DNA of 46,486 bases, from assembly GCA_040220455.1 (NCBI GenBank), contig JAVJUS010000072.1:1-46486 (forward strand), written 5' to 3'. The notes below the pieces were generated by a model. That model made no database searches and had not been told where the DNA came from. It saw only the letters and a list, made by a program, of their open reading frames with translations. This document shows, piece after piece, positions 8,299 through 16,158 of the stretch (within the stretch, counting starts at the first letter, position 1; each line of letters starts with the position of its first letter). This DNA comes from JAVJUS01 sp040220455 (lineage in GTDB: Bacteria; Pseudomonadota; Alphaproteobacteria; DSM-16000; Inquilinaceae). A program made the translations under genes and the position numbers.

Positions 8299-10269
8299 TC
8301 ACACGCCGATCGGGCCGCCGCCCTGTTTGGTCACCACGACGACCGACGGCCGGGGCGGCATGCCGTCCTCGAAGTCGGGCCAGCGGGTGGCCGGGTCCTC
8401 GAAGGTCGAGGCACGGCCGAATTCCGGCCAATCCTCGCCGCCGTCCGACGGGTGCTGGACCGCCAGGAACAGCGTCGTGTCGTCCGGCGTGAAGCGCGGC
8501 CCGCACATCTCCGCGCCGAACGGGCACGAGAAGAAGCGACGCGACAGGCCGCGCAGCTCGCCCTCGGTCTCCATGGACCACAGCCCGTCGGTGCGCCCGG
8601 TCGAGGCGTAGTCGTTGCCATCGGTCGACACCCACAGCCGGCCGCGGCTGTCGATGGCGCAGTTGTCCGGGTCCTCGAACCACCCATGCGCCGAAACGTC
8701 CGGATGCCACTTGGTATGGGCGGCCGGGTCGTCGGGATCGCCGCAGAGGACGAGGAAGCTCCACGTTCCCTGGGACGCCGTGTGGTCGCCGTCGGCCATC
8801 GCGATCTCGACGATGTGGCCGGGCGCCTCGGGGCGCGGATTGGCGGCGTTGACCTGCTCGATCGACCGGCGGCTGTTGTTGGTCAGCATGACGTAGACCC
8901 GGCCGTTGGTCGGATGCGGCTCCACGTCCTCGGGCCGGTCCATCGGGGTGGCGCCCAGCAGGTCGGCCGCCCGCCGGGCCTCGATGACAACGTCGGCCTG
9001 GCTGTCGAAGCCGTTCTCGGCGGTCAGCGGGCCCTGGCCGTGGACCAGATCGAGCCAGTCGACCGTGCCGTCCTCGTTGAACTTGGCGACCGACAGCGTG
9101 CCCTCGTCGAGGAGGCCGAAATTCGCCGCCCGGTCGTCCGGGTTCCAGGCATTGGCCGTGACGAACTTGTAGAGATACTCGAACCGCTCGTCGTCGCCCA
9201 TGTAGAGCGCGACGGTGCCGTCCGGATTGACCGCCGTGGTCGCGCCCTCGTGCTTGAACCGGCCGAGCGCCGTGCGCTTCACCGGCGTCGAGGCCGGATC
9301 GTAGGGATCGACTTCGACCACCCAACCGAATCGGTTGGGTTCATTGGGCTCCTTGCCGATGTCGAAGCGGTCGTGGAAGTTGTGCCAGACATACCAGCCG
9401 CCCGGCGCCCCATAGCGCTCGTGGTTGCCGGCCTCGGCATGGCCCGCCGGCACCTCGCCGCCGAAATAGCCGTGGAAGTTCTCCTCGGCCGTCAGCACCG
9501 TGCCCCACGGGGTCTGCCCGCCGGCGCAGTTGTTGATCGTGCCGATGATCTCCATGCCGCTCGGGTCGGCGGAAGTCTTCAGGCGATCGTGCCCCGCCGC
9601 CGGGCCGGCGGTGGTGAACATGCCGCTCAGCATCGACAGGCGCCGGTTCATGTCGCTGTCGCCGACCACCGACCAGCCGTTGTCGCCCTTCCTGATCTCG
9701 ATCACCGACAGGCCGTGCGCGGCGATCGTGACGTCGATCTGCCCGGCCGTCAGGCTGTCGGCGTCGGTGAAGCCCGGGAACATCAGTTCCTCGTTGGTGT
9801 ACTCGTGGTTGACCACGAGGATGCCGTGATCCGAGGCGTCGGAGCCCTCGGGCAGCGGCACGAAGCCGATATGGTCGTTGTTGTAGCCGAACTGCATGTC
9901 CTGCGCGTCGGCCGTCTGGTTCATCGGATCGAATTCCGGCGCGCCAGGGACCACCGGATCGCCCCAGCGGATCAGCACGTTCGCGTCGTAGCCCGGGGCG
10001 ACGTGATGGGTCTCCGTCACGTTGGCGGCGATCTCGTCGAAGGAGAACGACGCGGCCTGGGCCTCGGCCTCGCGTCCGGCCAGCAGGGCCGGGCCGGAGA
10101 CGGCGCCGATCGCCGTGACGGCGAGTGCGCCGCGCATCATCTCGCGGCGGCCGAGGCGACGGTTGATCACGTCGCCGAGCGTCGGCTCGGTCGACGGGTT
10201 GCGGCCGACATCCTCCGACGCCTCGTAGGCGCGGGAGCGGCTGATCGTTCGCGGCTGATTGGTGTCCAT
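8299..10269 (-). CDS. PhoX family (DUF839) secreted alkaline phosphatase, copy 1
   Basis: A 656-aa protein of the PhoX family, Tat-exported phosphatases that use calcium and iron and release phosphate from organic esters outside the cytoplasm. The N-terminus has a twin-arginine signal around residues 37-72 (RRLGRREMM followed by an Ala/Gly/Val core). Long, highly conserved blocks include 'VLIRWGDPV', 'NHEYTNEELMFPG', 'NNCAGGQTPWGT', 'TAEENFHGYFGG', 'RFGWVVEVDPYDP', 'TALGRFKHEGA', 'MGDDERFEYLYKFV' and 'RPEDVEPHPTNGRVYVMLTNN'. The ATG has a perfect GGGAGGTGGAGC site. Its neighbour at 10527-12500 is a close paralogue, roughly four in five residues identical by eye, with the same ribosome-binding site and terminator. 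Both copies look intact. Phosphate regulation is likely for the family, but I find no convincing Pho box. Confidence 0.93.
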   Translation of the reverse strand: MDTNQPRTISRSRAYEASEDVGRNPSTEPTLGDVINRRLGRREMMRGALAVTAIGAVSGPALLAGREAEAQAASFSFDEIAANVTETHHVAPGYDANVLIRWGDPVVPGAPEFDPMNQTADAQDMQFGYNNDHIGFVPLPEGSDASDHGILVVNHEYTNEELMFPGFTDADSLTAGQIDVTIAAHGLSVIEIRKGDNGWSVVGDSDMNRRLSMLSGMFTTAGPAAGHDRLKTSADPSGMEIIGTINNCAGGQTPWGTVLTAEENFHGYFGGEVPAGHAEAGNHERYGAPGGWYVWHNFHDRFDIGKEPNEPNRFGWVVEVDPYDPASTPVKRTALGRFKHEGATTAVNPDGTVALYMGDDERFEYLYKFVTANAWNPDDRAANFGLLDEGTLSVAKFNEDGTVDWLDLVHGQGPLTAENGFDSQADVVIEARRAADLLGATPMDRPEDVEPHPTNGRVYVMLTNNSRRSIEQVNAANPRPEAPGHIVEIAMADGDHTASQGTWSFLVLCGDPDDPAAHTKWHPDVSAHGWFEDPDNCAIDSRGRLWVSTDGNDYASTGRTDGLWSMETEGELRGLSRRFFSCPFGAEMCGPRFTPDDTTLFLAVQHPSDGGEDWPEFGRASTFEDPATRWPDFEDGMPPRPSVVVVTKQGGGPIGV

Positions 10270-10460
10270 GCTCCACCTCCCATTTGCGGGTTGGCCGTGC
10301 CGCCTCGGGTTCCGGCGGTACGGTCGGGCGGGTCCGGTTCGATGCCGGTCCTCGCCGCGTCTTCGATGACGCTTTCTTTACAATTTTATTATGCTCGCCC
10401 CACGCCCCCGTCGTCACCAACCGAATCGCGCTTACGGGGAGCCGCGGCGGTGGGGCGCGC
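10270..10460 (-). promoter_or_regulatory. AT-rich upstream region of phoX copy 1
   Basis: An AT-rich patch at about 10373-10393 stands out in this GC-rich gap between the two phoX copies. On the minus strand it reads AATAAAATTGTAAAGAAAG, about 105-125 bp before the start codon. It may carry the promoter of copy 1. A half-site TTGTAAA after an AAAA spacer loosely resembles the second half of a Pho box, but the first half is poor, so phosphate control is only a possibility. Confidence 0.3.
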
Positions 10461-10492
10461 AAAGAAGAAGGGCGGCCCCGAAGGACCGCCCT
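10461..10492 (-). terminator. Rho-independent terminator of the second phoX gene
   Basis: This is the same 24-nt UUCG hairpin as at 8247-8270, followed on the minus strand by CTTCTTCTTT. It lies 34 bp past the stop of phoX copy 2. The conservation of the terminator together with the gene shows that the duplicated unit was gene plus terminator. Confidence 0.83.
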
Positions 10493-10526
10493 CTCCATGC
10501 CCGCCAGGGCCGGAAGACCGCCGGCG

Positions 10527-12500
10527 TCAGACGCCGATCGGGCCGCCGCCCTGCTTGGTGATGACGACGACGGACGGCCGCGGCGGCGTGCCGTCCTCGA
10601 AGTCCGGCCAGCGGGTCGCGGGATCCTCGAAGGTCGAGGCGCGGCCGAATTCCGGCCAATCCTCCACGCCGGCGTCAGCCGGGTGCTGGACCGCGAGGAA
10701 CAGCGAGGTGTCGTCCGGCGTGAACTTCGGCCCGCACATCTCCGCGCCGACCGGACACCGGAAGAACAGCTTGGAAAGGCCGCGCAGGTCACCCTCGGTC
10801 TCCATCGACCACAGCCCGTCGGTCCGCCCGGTCGCGGCGTAGTTGTTGCCGTCGGTCGACACCCAGAGACGGCCCTGTCCGTCGATCGCGCAGTTGTCCG
10901 GATCGTCGAACCAGCCGTTGGCGGAGACGTCCGGGTGCCACTCCGCGCCCACGGCCGGATCATTCGGATCGCCGCACAGGACCAGGATCGACCAGTCCGA
11001 CCGCTCGGCCGCATGGTCGCCGTCGGGCGTGACGATCTCGACGATGTGGCCCGGCGCCTCCGGGCGGGGATTGGCGGCGTCGACCTGATCGGCCGTCCGG
11101 CGGCTGTTGTTGGTCAGCATGACGTAGACCCGGCCATTGGTCGGGTTGGGCTCGACGTCCTCGGGCCGGTCCATCGGCGTGGCGCCGAGAAGATCGGCCG
11201 CCCGTCGGGTCTCGATGACCACGTCGGCCTGGCTGTGGAAGTCGTTCTCGGCGGTCAGCGGACCCTGCCCGTGGATCAGCGGCATCCAGTCCAGCGTGCC
11301 GTCCTCGTTGAACTTCGCCACATAGAGGGTGCCGTCGTCGAGGAGACCGGCATTGGCCGCACGATCATCCGGAGTGTAGGTCCCGGCGGTGACGAACTTG
11401 TAGAGATACTCGAAACGCTCGTCGTCGCCCATGTAGAAGACCACCCGGCCGTCGCCGTTGACGACCGATTCGGCGCCCTCGTGCTTGAAGCGGCCGAGAG
11501 CCGTGCGCTTGACCGGCGTCGCGGCCGGGTCGTACGGGTCGATCTCGACGATCCAGCCGAAGCGGTTGGGCTCGTTCGGCTCCTTGGAGACGTCGAAACG
11601 GTCGTGGAACTTGTTCCAGACGTACCAGCCGCCAGGGGTGCCATAGCGCTCGTGGTTGCGCGCCTCGGCATGGCCCGCCGGGACCTCGCCGCCGAAATAG
11701 CCGTGGAAGTTCTCCTCGGCCGTCACGATCGTGCCCCAGGGCGTGGTGCCGCCGGCGCAGTTGTTGAGCGTGCCGACGATATCCATGCCCGTCGGGTCGG
11801 TCGAGGTCTTGAGGCGGTCATGGCCGGCGGCCGGGCCCGACGCGGTGAACTTGCCGCTCAGCCCGGAAAGGCGGCGGCCGTAGTCGCTGTCGGCGACCAC
11901 CGACCAGCCGGCCTCGCCCTTCTCGATCTCGACGACCGAGACGCCATGGGCGGCGATGGTCACGTTGACCTGCTCTTCGGTCATGTTTTCGGCCTCGGTG
12001 AAGCCGGGGAACATGAGCTCTTCGTTGGTGTACTCGTGATTGACGACGAGCAGGCCGTGGTCGGAGCTGTCCGAGCCGGCGGGCAGCGGGGCATAGCCGA
12101 CATAGTCGTTGTTGTAGCCGAACTGCATCTCCTGCGCGTCGACCGTCTGGTTCATCGGGTCGAACGACGGCGCGCCCTTGACCACCGGGTCGCCCCACCG
12201 GATCAGCACGTTGGCGTCGTAGCCCGGCGCGACCTCATGGCTCTCGGTGACCGTCGCCTCGATCTCGTCGAAGGCGAAGGAGCCGGCCTGCGCCTTGGCG
12301 GCCTTCGGCGTGAACGCGGCCGGGCCGGCGATCGCGGTGATCGCGGAGACGGCCAGCGCGCCCCGCATCATGTCGCGGCGGCCGAATCGGCGATTGACGA
12401 CGTCACCCAGCGTCGGGGCGGTCGAAGGATTGCGGCCGATATCCTCGGAGGCCTCGTAGGCTCGGGACCGGCTGATGCTGCGCGGCTGATTGGTGTCCAT
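10527..12500 (-). CDS. PhoX family (DUF839) secreted alkaline phosphatase, copy 2
   Basis: A 657-aa paralogue of the adjacent PhoX, nearly collinear along its whole length. A twin-arginine signal (NRRFGRRDMM then an Ala/Ile core) covers about residues 37-71. All the family blocks of copy 1 recur, for example 'VLIRWGDPV', 'NHEYTNEELMFPGF', 'NNCAGGTTPWGT', 'RFGWIVEIDPYDP' and 'DRPEDVEPNPTNGRVYVM'. Differences cluster in the signal peptide core, around residues 175-225 and around 355-420, where the two copies may have drifted in substrate preference or stability. The ATG has GGGAGGTGGAGAC upstream, the same site as copy 1. With its own terminator it is transcribed alone, so the pair is a tandem duplication and not an operon. 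The 304 bp before it hold the hpd and phoX promoters in divergent arrangement. Confidence 0.93.
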   Translation of the reverse strand: MDTNQPRSISRSRAYEASEDIGRNPSTAPTLGDVVNRRFGRRDMMRGALAVSAITAIAGPAAFTPKAAKAQAGSFAFDEIEATVTESHEVAPGYDANVLIRWGDPVVKGAPSFDPMNQTVDAQEMQFGYNNDYVGYAPLPAGSDSSDHGLLVVNHEYTNEELMFPGFTEAENMTEEQVNVTIAAHGVSVVEIEKGEAGWSVVADSDYGRRLSGLSGKFTASGPAAGHDRLKTSTDPTGMDIVGTLNNCAGGTTPWGTIVTAEENFHGYFGGEVPAGHAEARNHERYGTPGGWYVWNKFHDRFDVSKEPNEPNRFGWIVEIDPYDPAATPVKRTALGRFKHEGAESVVNGDGRVVFYMGDDERFEYLYKFVTAGTYTPDDRAANAGLLDDGTLYVAKFNEDGTLDWMPLIHGQGPLTAENDFHSQADVVIETRRAADLLGATPMDRPEDVEPNPTNGRVYVMLTNNSRRTADQVDAANPRPEAPGHIVEIVTPDGDHAAERSDWSILVLCGDPNDPAVGAEWHPDVSANGWFDDPDNCAIDGQGRLWVSTDGNNYAATGRTDGLWSMETEGDLRGLSKLFFRCPVGAEMCGPKFTPDDTSLFLAVQHPADAGVEDWPEFGRASTFEDPATRWPDFEDGTPPRPSVVVITKQGGGPIGV

Positions 12501-12804
12501 GTCTCCACCTCCCGTTCGGGGTTGGTCGGCGCGCGCGCGGCGATCCCGCGCGCAGCGTCGCGGCGGGTTCTACGCGCTGCATGCGTCGGTCCGATGAAGG
12601 CTGTGTTGCGGCCGCGTTACAACGGCGGTCAGCGACAACGCGTCACGCTGGTGTGGGCCCGTTGCGTCGGCGTCCGGCTCCCATACCATCGCCCCTCGAC
12701 CCCGGTGGAGGGAAGGGCCATATCCCGTGTAACGTGTAGATATCTGAGCGTCTCCGCGCGGGCGCCCTGGCGGCAGGCCCGGCGGTGGCGCGGAAGGAGG
12801 CTTC
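12501..12804. promoter_or_regulatory. Divergent promoter region of phoX copy 2 and hpd
   Basis: These 304 bp separate two divergently transcribed genes and should contain both promoters. An imperfect palindrome CGTTACAACG sits near 12616-12625, and GTGTAACGTGTAGATAT near 12728-12744 could form part of the hpd promoter. GGAAGGAGG stands 4 nt before the hpd ATG. I see no clear operator or Pho box. Confidence 0.35.
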
Positions 12805-13902
12805 ATGACCGCGACCACGCTTGATCCGCGGATTACCGACGCCAACCCGATGGGCACCGACGGGTTCGAATTCGTCGAGTACACCGCGCCCGATCCGCGC
12901 CGGCTCGCCACGCTGTTCGAGCGGCTGGGCTTCACGGCCGTCGGCCGGCACCGGTCCAAGGACGTGACGCTCTACCGCCAGAACGGCGTCAACTTCATCG
13001 TCAACGCAGAGCCCGAAAGCTTCGCCCAGGCCTTCGCCAAGGTGCACGGGCCTTCGGCCTGCGCCATGGCGTTCCGGGTCGCCGACGCGGCCTATGCCTA
13101 CAACCGCGCCGTCTCCCTCGGCGCCAAGCCGGTGGACAGCCGGGTCAGACCGATGGAACTCGCCATCCCCGCGATCGAGGGGATCGGCGGCAGCCTGATC
13201 TACTTCGTCGACCGGTACGGACCCAAGGGCTCGATCTACGAGATCGATTTCGTGCCGATCCATGACGAGACGCGCGGCGCGCTCGACTACCGGCCCCCGG
13301 GGGTCGGGCTGACCGGGATCGACCACCTGACCCACAACGTCCATCGCGGCCGCATGGACAAGTGGGCCGGCTTCTACGAAACGCTCTTCAACTTCAAGGA
13401 AATCCGGTACTTCGACATCGAGGGCAAGCTGACCGGCCTGCGCTCCCGCGCGATGACCAGCCCGTGCGGCAAGATCCGCATCCCGATCAACGAATCGGCC
13501 GACGACAAGAGCCAGATCGAGGAGTACCTGACCGCCTATGGCGGGGAGGGCATCCAGCACATCGCCCTGTCGACGGACGATATCCACGAGACGGTGACGG
13601 CGCTGGCGAAGAAGGGCGTCGCCTTCATGGACCCGCCGCCCGACACCTATTACGAGGCGCTGTCCGAACGCCTGGGCGACCACGGCGAGGATGTCGAGCG
13701 CCTGAAGCGCAACGGCATCCTGATCGACGGCGCGCCCGGCGGCGGTATCCTGCTGCAGATCTTCACCCGGACCGTCATCGGCCCGATCTTCTTCGAAATC
13801 ATCCAGCGCAAGGGCGACGAGGGCTTCGGCGAGGGCAATTTCCGGGCCCTGTTCGAATCGATCGAGCGCGACCAGGTCAAACGCGGGGTGTTGAGCGAGT
13901 AA
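12805..13902 (+). CDS. hpd: 4-hydroxyphenylpyruvate dioxygenase
   Basis: This 365-aa cytoplasmic non-haem iron enzyme converts 4-hydroxyphenylpyruvate to homogentisate, the second step of tyrosine breakdown. The two vicinal-oxygen-chelate halves are visible (about 20-155 and 170-340). The iron ligands are H174 (in GIDHLTHNV), H252 (IQHIALST) and E331 (FFEIIQRKG). Other family marks are 'GSLIYFVDRYG' and the closing 'GFGEGNFRALFESIERDQVKRGVL', which is the substrate-gating C-terminal helix (only its role is cited; the stretch spans about 341-364). The length matches bacterial HPPDs. GGAAGGAGG four bases upstream fixes the ATG. No other homogentisate-pathway gene is present in the window, so the remaining steps are encoded elsewhere. 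Confidence 0.97.
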   Translation: MTATTLDPRITDANPMGTDGFEFVEYTAPDPRRLATLFERLGFTAVGRHRSKDVTLYRQNGVNFIVNAEPESFAQAFAKVHGPSACAMAFRVADAAYAYNRAVSLGAKPVDSRVRPMELAIPAIEGIGGSLIYFVDRYGPKGSIYEIDFVPIHDETRGALDYRPPGVGLTGIDHLTHNVHRGRMDKWAGFYETLFNFKEIRYFDIEGKLTGLRSRAMTSPCGKIRIPINESADDKSQIEEYLTAYGGEGIQHIALSTDDIHETVTALAKKGVAFMDPPPDTYYEALSERLGDHGEDVERLKRNGILIDGAPGGGILLQIFTRTVIGPIFFEIIQRKGDEGFGEGNFRALFESIERDQVKRGVLSE

Positions 13903-14206
13903 TGGCATCCGAACTACTGGAATGACTTCTTTTCACGCGTTGAATCGTCAATCCCGCGAAAGCGGCTGTCTGGAAATCCCGACCGCAGGCGTCGAGACGT
14001 GGACATACCCACTCGCGTTCCCTCTCCCGGTGGGAGAGGGACAGGGTGAGGGGTTGTAGACGGCGGGACATCGCCCAGCCGTCTGCAACCCCTCACCCTC
14101 CCACGGCCTGACGGCCGCGGGTCCCTCCCTCTCCCTTTGGGAGAGGGGCATGGATTTCCCGCATCTATGGCGGGAACGCCGGGCACGGCCGGCCGCAGTC
14201 TTCGCC
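13903..14206. repeat. Convergent intergenic region carrying dispersed palindromic repeat, copy A
   Basis: Between hpd and lepA (convergent) lies a 130-bp element at 14020-14149. It begins with a hairpin CCCTCTCCC-GGT-GGGAGAGGG and ends with CCCTCTCCC-TTT-GGGAGAGGG. A second copy occurs in inverted orientation at 30828-30956. Inside, GTGAGGGGTTGTAGACGGC pairs with GCCGTCTGCAACCCCTCAC, so the element can fold into one long cruciform. It contains no credible gene and probably also ends both transcripts. The left part (13903-14019) has only short fragments of a 'TCAATCCCGCGAAAGCGG'-type repeat. Confidence 0.7.
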
Positions 14207-16045
14207 CTACTCCTCGCCCATCTTCAGGGCGGCGATGAAGGCGCTTTGGGGGATTTCGACCTGGCCGAACTGGCGCATGCGCTTCTTGCCCTCCTTCTGC
14301 TTCTCGAGGAGCTTGCGCTTGCGGGTGACGTCGCCGCCGTAGCACTTGGCGGTGACGTCCTTGCGCATGGCCGCCACGGTCTCGCGCGCGATGATGCGGC
14401 TGCCGATCGAGGCCTGGACCGCGATCTTGAAGAGCTGGCGCGGGATCAGGTCCTTCAGCCGCTCGCACAGGGCGCGGCCGCGCCGTTCGGCCTGGCTGCG
14501 GTGGACGATCTGGGCGAGCGCGTCGACCGGCTCGTTGTTGACCAGGATCGACATGCGCACGAGATCGCTCTCGACGTAGCCGTCCCACTGGTAGTCGAAG
14601 CTGGCGTAGCCCCGGCTGATCGACTTCAGCCGGTCGTAGAAGTCGAAGACCACCTCGTTGAGCGGCAGCCGGTAGACCAGCATCGCCCGACCGCCGACAT
14701 AGGTCAGCTCGACCTGCTCGCCCCGACGCTCGGTGCAGAGCTGCAGGATGCCGCCGAGATAGTCGTCCGGCACCAGGATCGTCGCCTTGATCCACGGCTC
14801 CTCGATCGAGTCGATCTTGATCGAGTCCGGCATGTCGGCGGGGTTGTGCAGCTCGATCATCGAGCCGTCGGTCATGTGGATGTGGTAGACGACCGACGGC
14901 GCCGTCGTGATCAGCTCCAGGCCGAATTCCCGCTCCAGGCGCTCCTGGATGATCTCGAGGTGCAGCAGGCCGAGGAATCCGCAGCGGAAGCCCAGGCCCA
15001 GCGCGGCCGATGTCTCGGCCTCGTAATGGAAGCTGGCGTCGTTGAGGGCGAGCTTGCCCAGGCTCTCGCGCAGGCGCTCGAAATCCGAGGCGTCGATCGG
15101 GAACAGCCCGCAGAACACCACCGGGATCGAGGGCTTGAAGCCCGGCAGGTTCTCCGCGCAGGGGCGCCTTTCCTCGGTGATCGTGTCGCCGACCTTGGTC
15201 TCGGTGATGTCCTTGATGCCGGCGGTGATGAAGCCGATCTCGCCGGGTCCGAGCTCGTCGACCAGCACGCCCTTGGGCGACTGGAAGCCGACGCGCTCGA
15301 CCTCGCGGGTAGCCCGGCTCTTGACGAAGCGCAGCTTCTGGCCCTTGCGCAGCACGCCGTCATAGACGCGCACGAGCACGACCACGCCCAGATAGGGGTC
15401 GTACCAGCTGTCGACGAGCAGCGCCTGGAGCGGCTTGTCCCGGTCGCCACGGCGCGGCGCGGGCAGGTGGGCGACGATGCGCTCGAGCAGGTCCTCCATG
15501 CCGACGCCGGTCTTGGCGGAGATCATCACCGCGTCGTCGGCGGGCAGGCCGACCACGTCCTCGATCTGCTCGATCACCCGCTCGGGCTCGGCCGCCGGCA
15601 GGTCGATCTTGTTGAGCACCGGCAGGATCTCGTGGTCCTGCTCGATCGCCTGATAGACGTTGGCGAGTGTCTGCGCCTCGACGCCCTGGGAGGCGTCGAC
15701 CACCAGCAGCGAGCCCTCGCAGGCGGCCAGCGACCGGCTGACCTCGTAGCTGAAGTCGACATGGCCCGGCGTGTCCATCAGATTGAGCTGATAGACCTCG
15801 CCGTTGCGGGCCGTGTACTGCAGGCGCACGGTCTGCGCCTTGATGGTGATGCCGCGCTCGCGCTCGATATCCATCGAGTCGAGCAGCTGCTCCTTCATCT
15901 CCCGGTCCTCGAGACCGCCGCAGAGCTGGATCAGCCGGTCGGCCAGGGTGGATTTGCCGTGGTCGATATGGGCGATGATCGCGAAGTTGCGGATATGGTC
16001 CAGATCGACCGTCTTGTGCGAGGCGGGCGCCACGTCCACGGCCAT
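14207..16045 (-). CDS. lepA: Elongation factor 4 (LepA), ribosomal back-translocase GTPase
   Basis: A 612-aa translational GTPase that acts on ribosomes and is important under ionic or magnesium stress and in subunit assembly. The P-loop AHIDHGKST (about 25-33), the switch I region 'RERGITIKAQ', G3 DTPGH and G4 NKID are all present. Domains II and III follow, then the LepA-specific C-terminal domain with 'EVVFDFYDRLKSISRGYAS' and the basic end 'KRKLLEKQKEGKKRMRQFG'. EF-G domain IV is absent, as expected. The ATG at 16045 is preferred over a TTG two codons upstream. The product is about ten residues longer at the N-terminus than E. coli LepA. It is followed by the convergent repeat region and preceded, on the same strand, by the broken EAL gene. 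Confidence 0.97.
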   Translation of the reverse strand: MAVDVAPASHKTVDLDHIRNFAIIAHIDHGKSTLADRLIQLCGGLEDREMKEQLLDSMDIERERGITIKAQTVRLQYTARNGEVYQLNLMDTPGHVDFSYEVSRSLAACEGSLLVVDASQGVEAQTLANVYQAIEQDHEILPVLNKIDLPAAEPERVIEQIEDVVGLPADDAVMISAKTGVGMEDLLERIVAHLPAPRRGDRDKPLQALLVDSWYDPYLGVVVLVRVYDGVLRKGQKLRFVKSRATREVERVGFQSPKGVLVDELGPGEIGFITAGIKDITETKVGDTITEERRPCAENLPGFKPSIPVVFCGLFPIDASDFERLRESLGKLALNDASFHYEAETSAALGLGFRCGFLGLLHLEIIQERLEREFGLELITTAPSVVYHIHMTDGSMIELHNPADMPDSIKIDSIEEPWIKATILVPDDYLGGILQLCTERRGEQVELTYVGGRAMLVYRLPLNEVVFDFYDRLKSISRGYASFDYQWDGYVESDLVRMSILVNNEPVDALAQIVHRSQAERRGRALCERLKDLIPRQLFKIAVQASIGSRIIARETVAAMRKDVTAKCYGGDVTRKRKLLEKQKEGKKRMRQFGQVEIPQSAFIAALKMGEE

Positions 16046-16158
16046 GGGCAAGCGTTCCGTTCGAGCATCGGGGGAGGCGGAGTATCGAGCGCCTCAAGAT
16101 AGGGGCCACGTCCCGCCGTGGCAACGAGCGCCGGCCTCGGGTCCGGTGGAAGGCTCGC

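Noticed and set aside
10373..10402. Pho box upstream of phoX copy 1
   Set aside because: Only one of the two 7-bp half-sites is even partly matched, so phosphate control cannot be claimed from sequence.
8452..12824. Very long open frames on the plus strand opposite the two phoX genes (about 796 and 846 codons)
   Set aside because: They are antisense shadows of GC-rich phoX codons: Arg/Val/Asp-rich, no domain, no ribosome-binding site, and the minus-strand PhoX proteins are certain.
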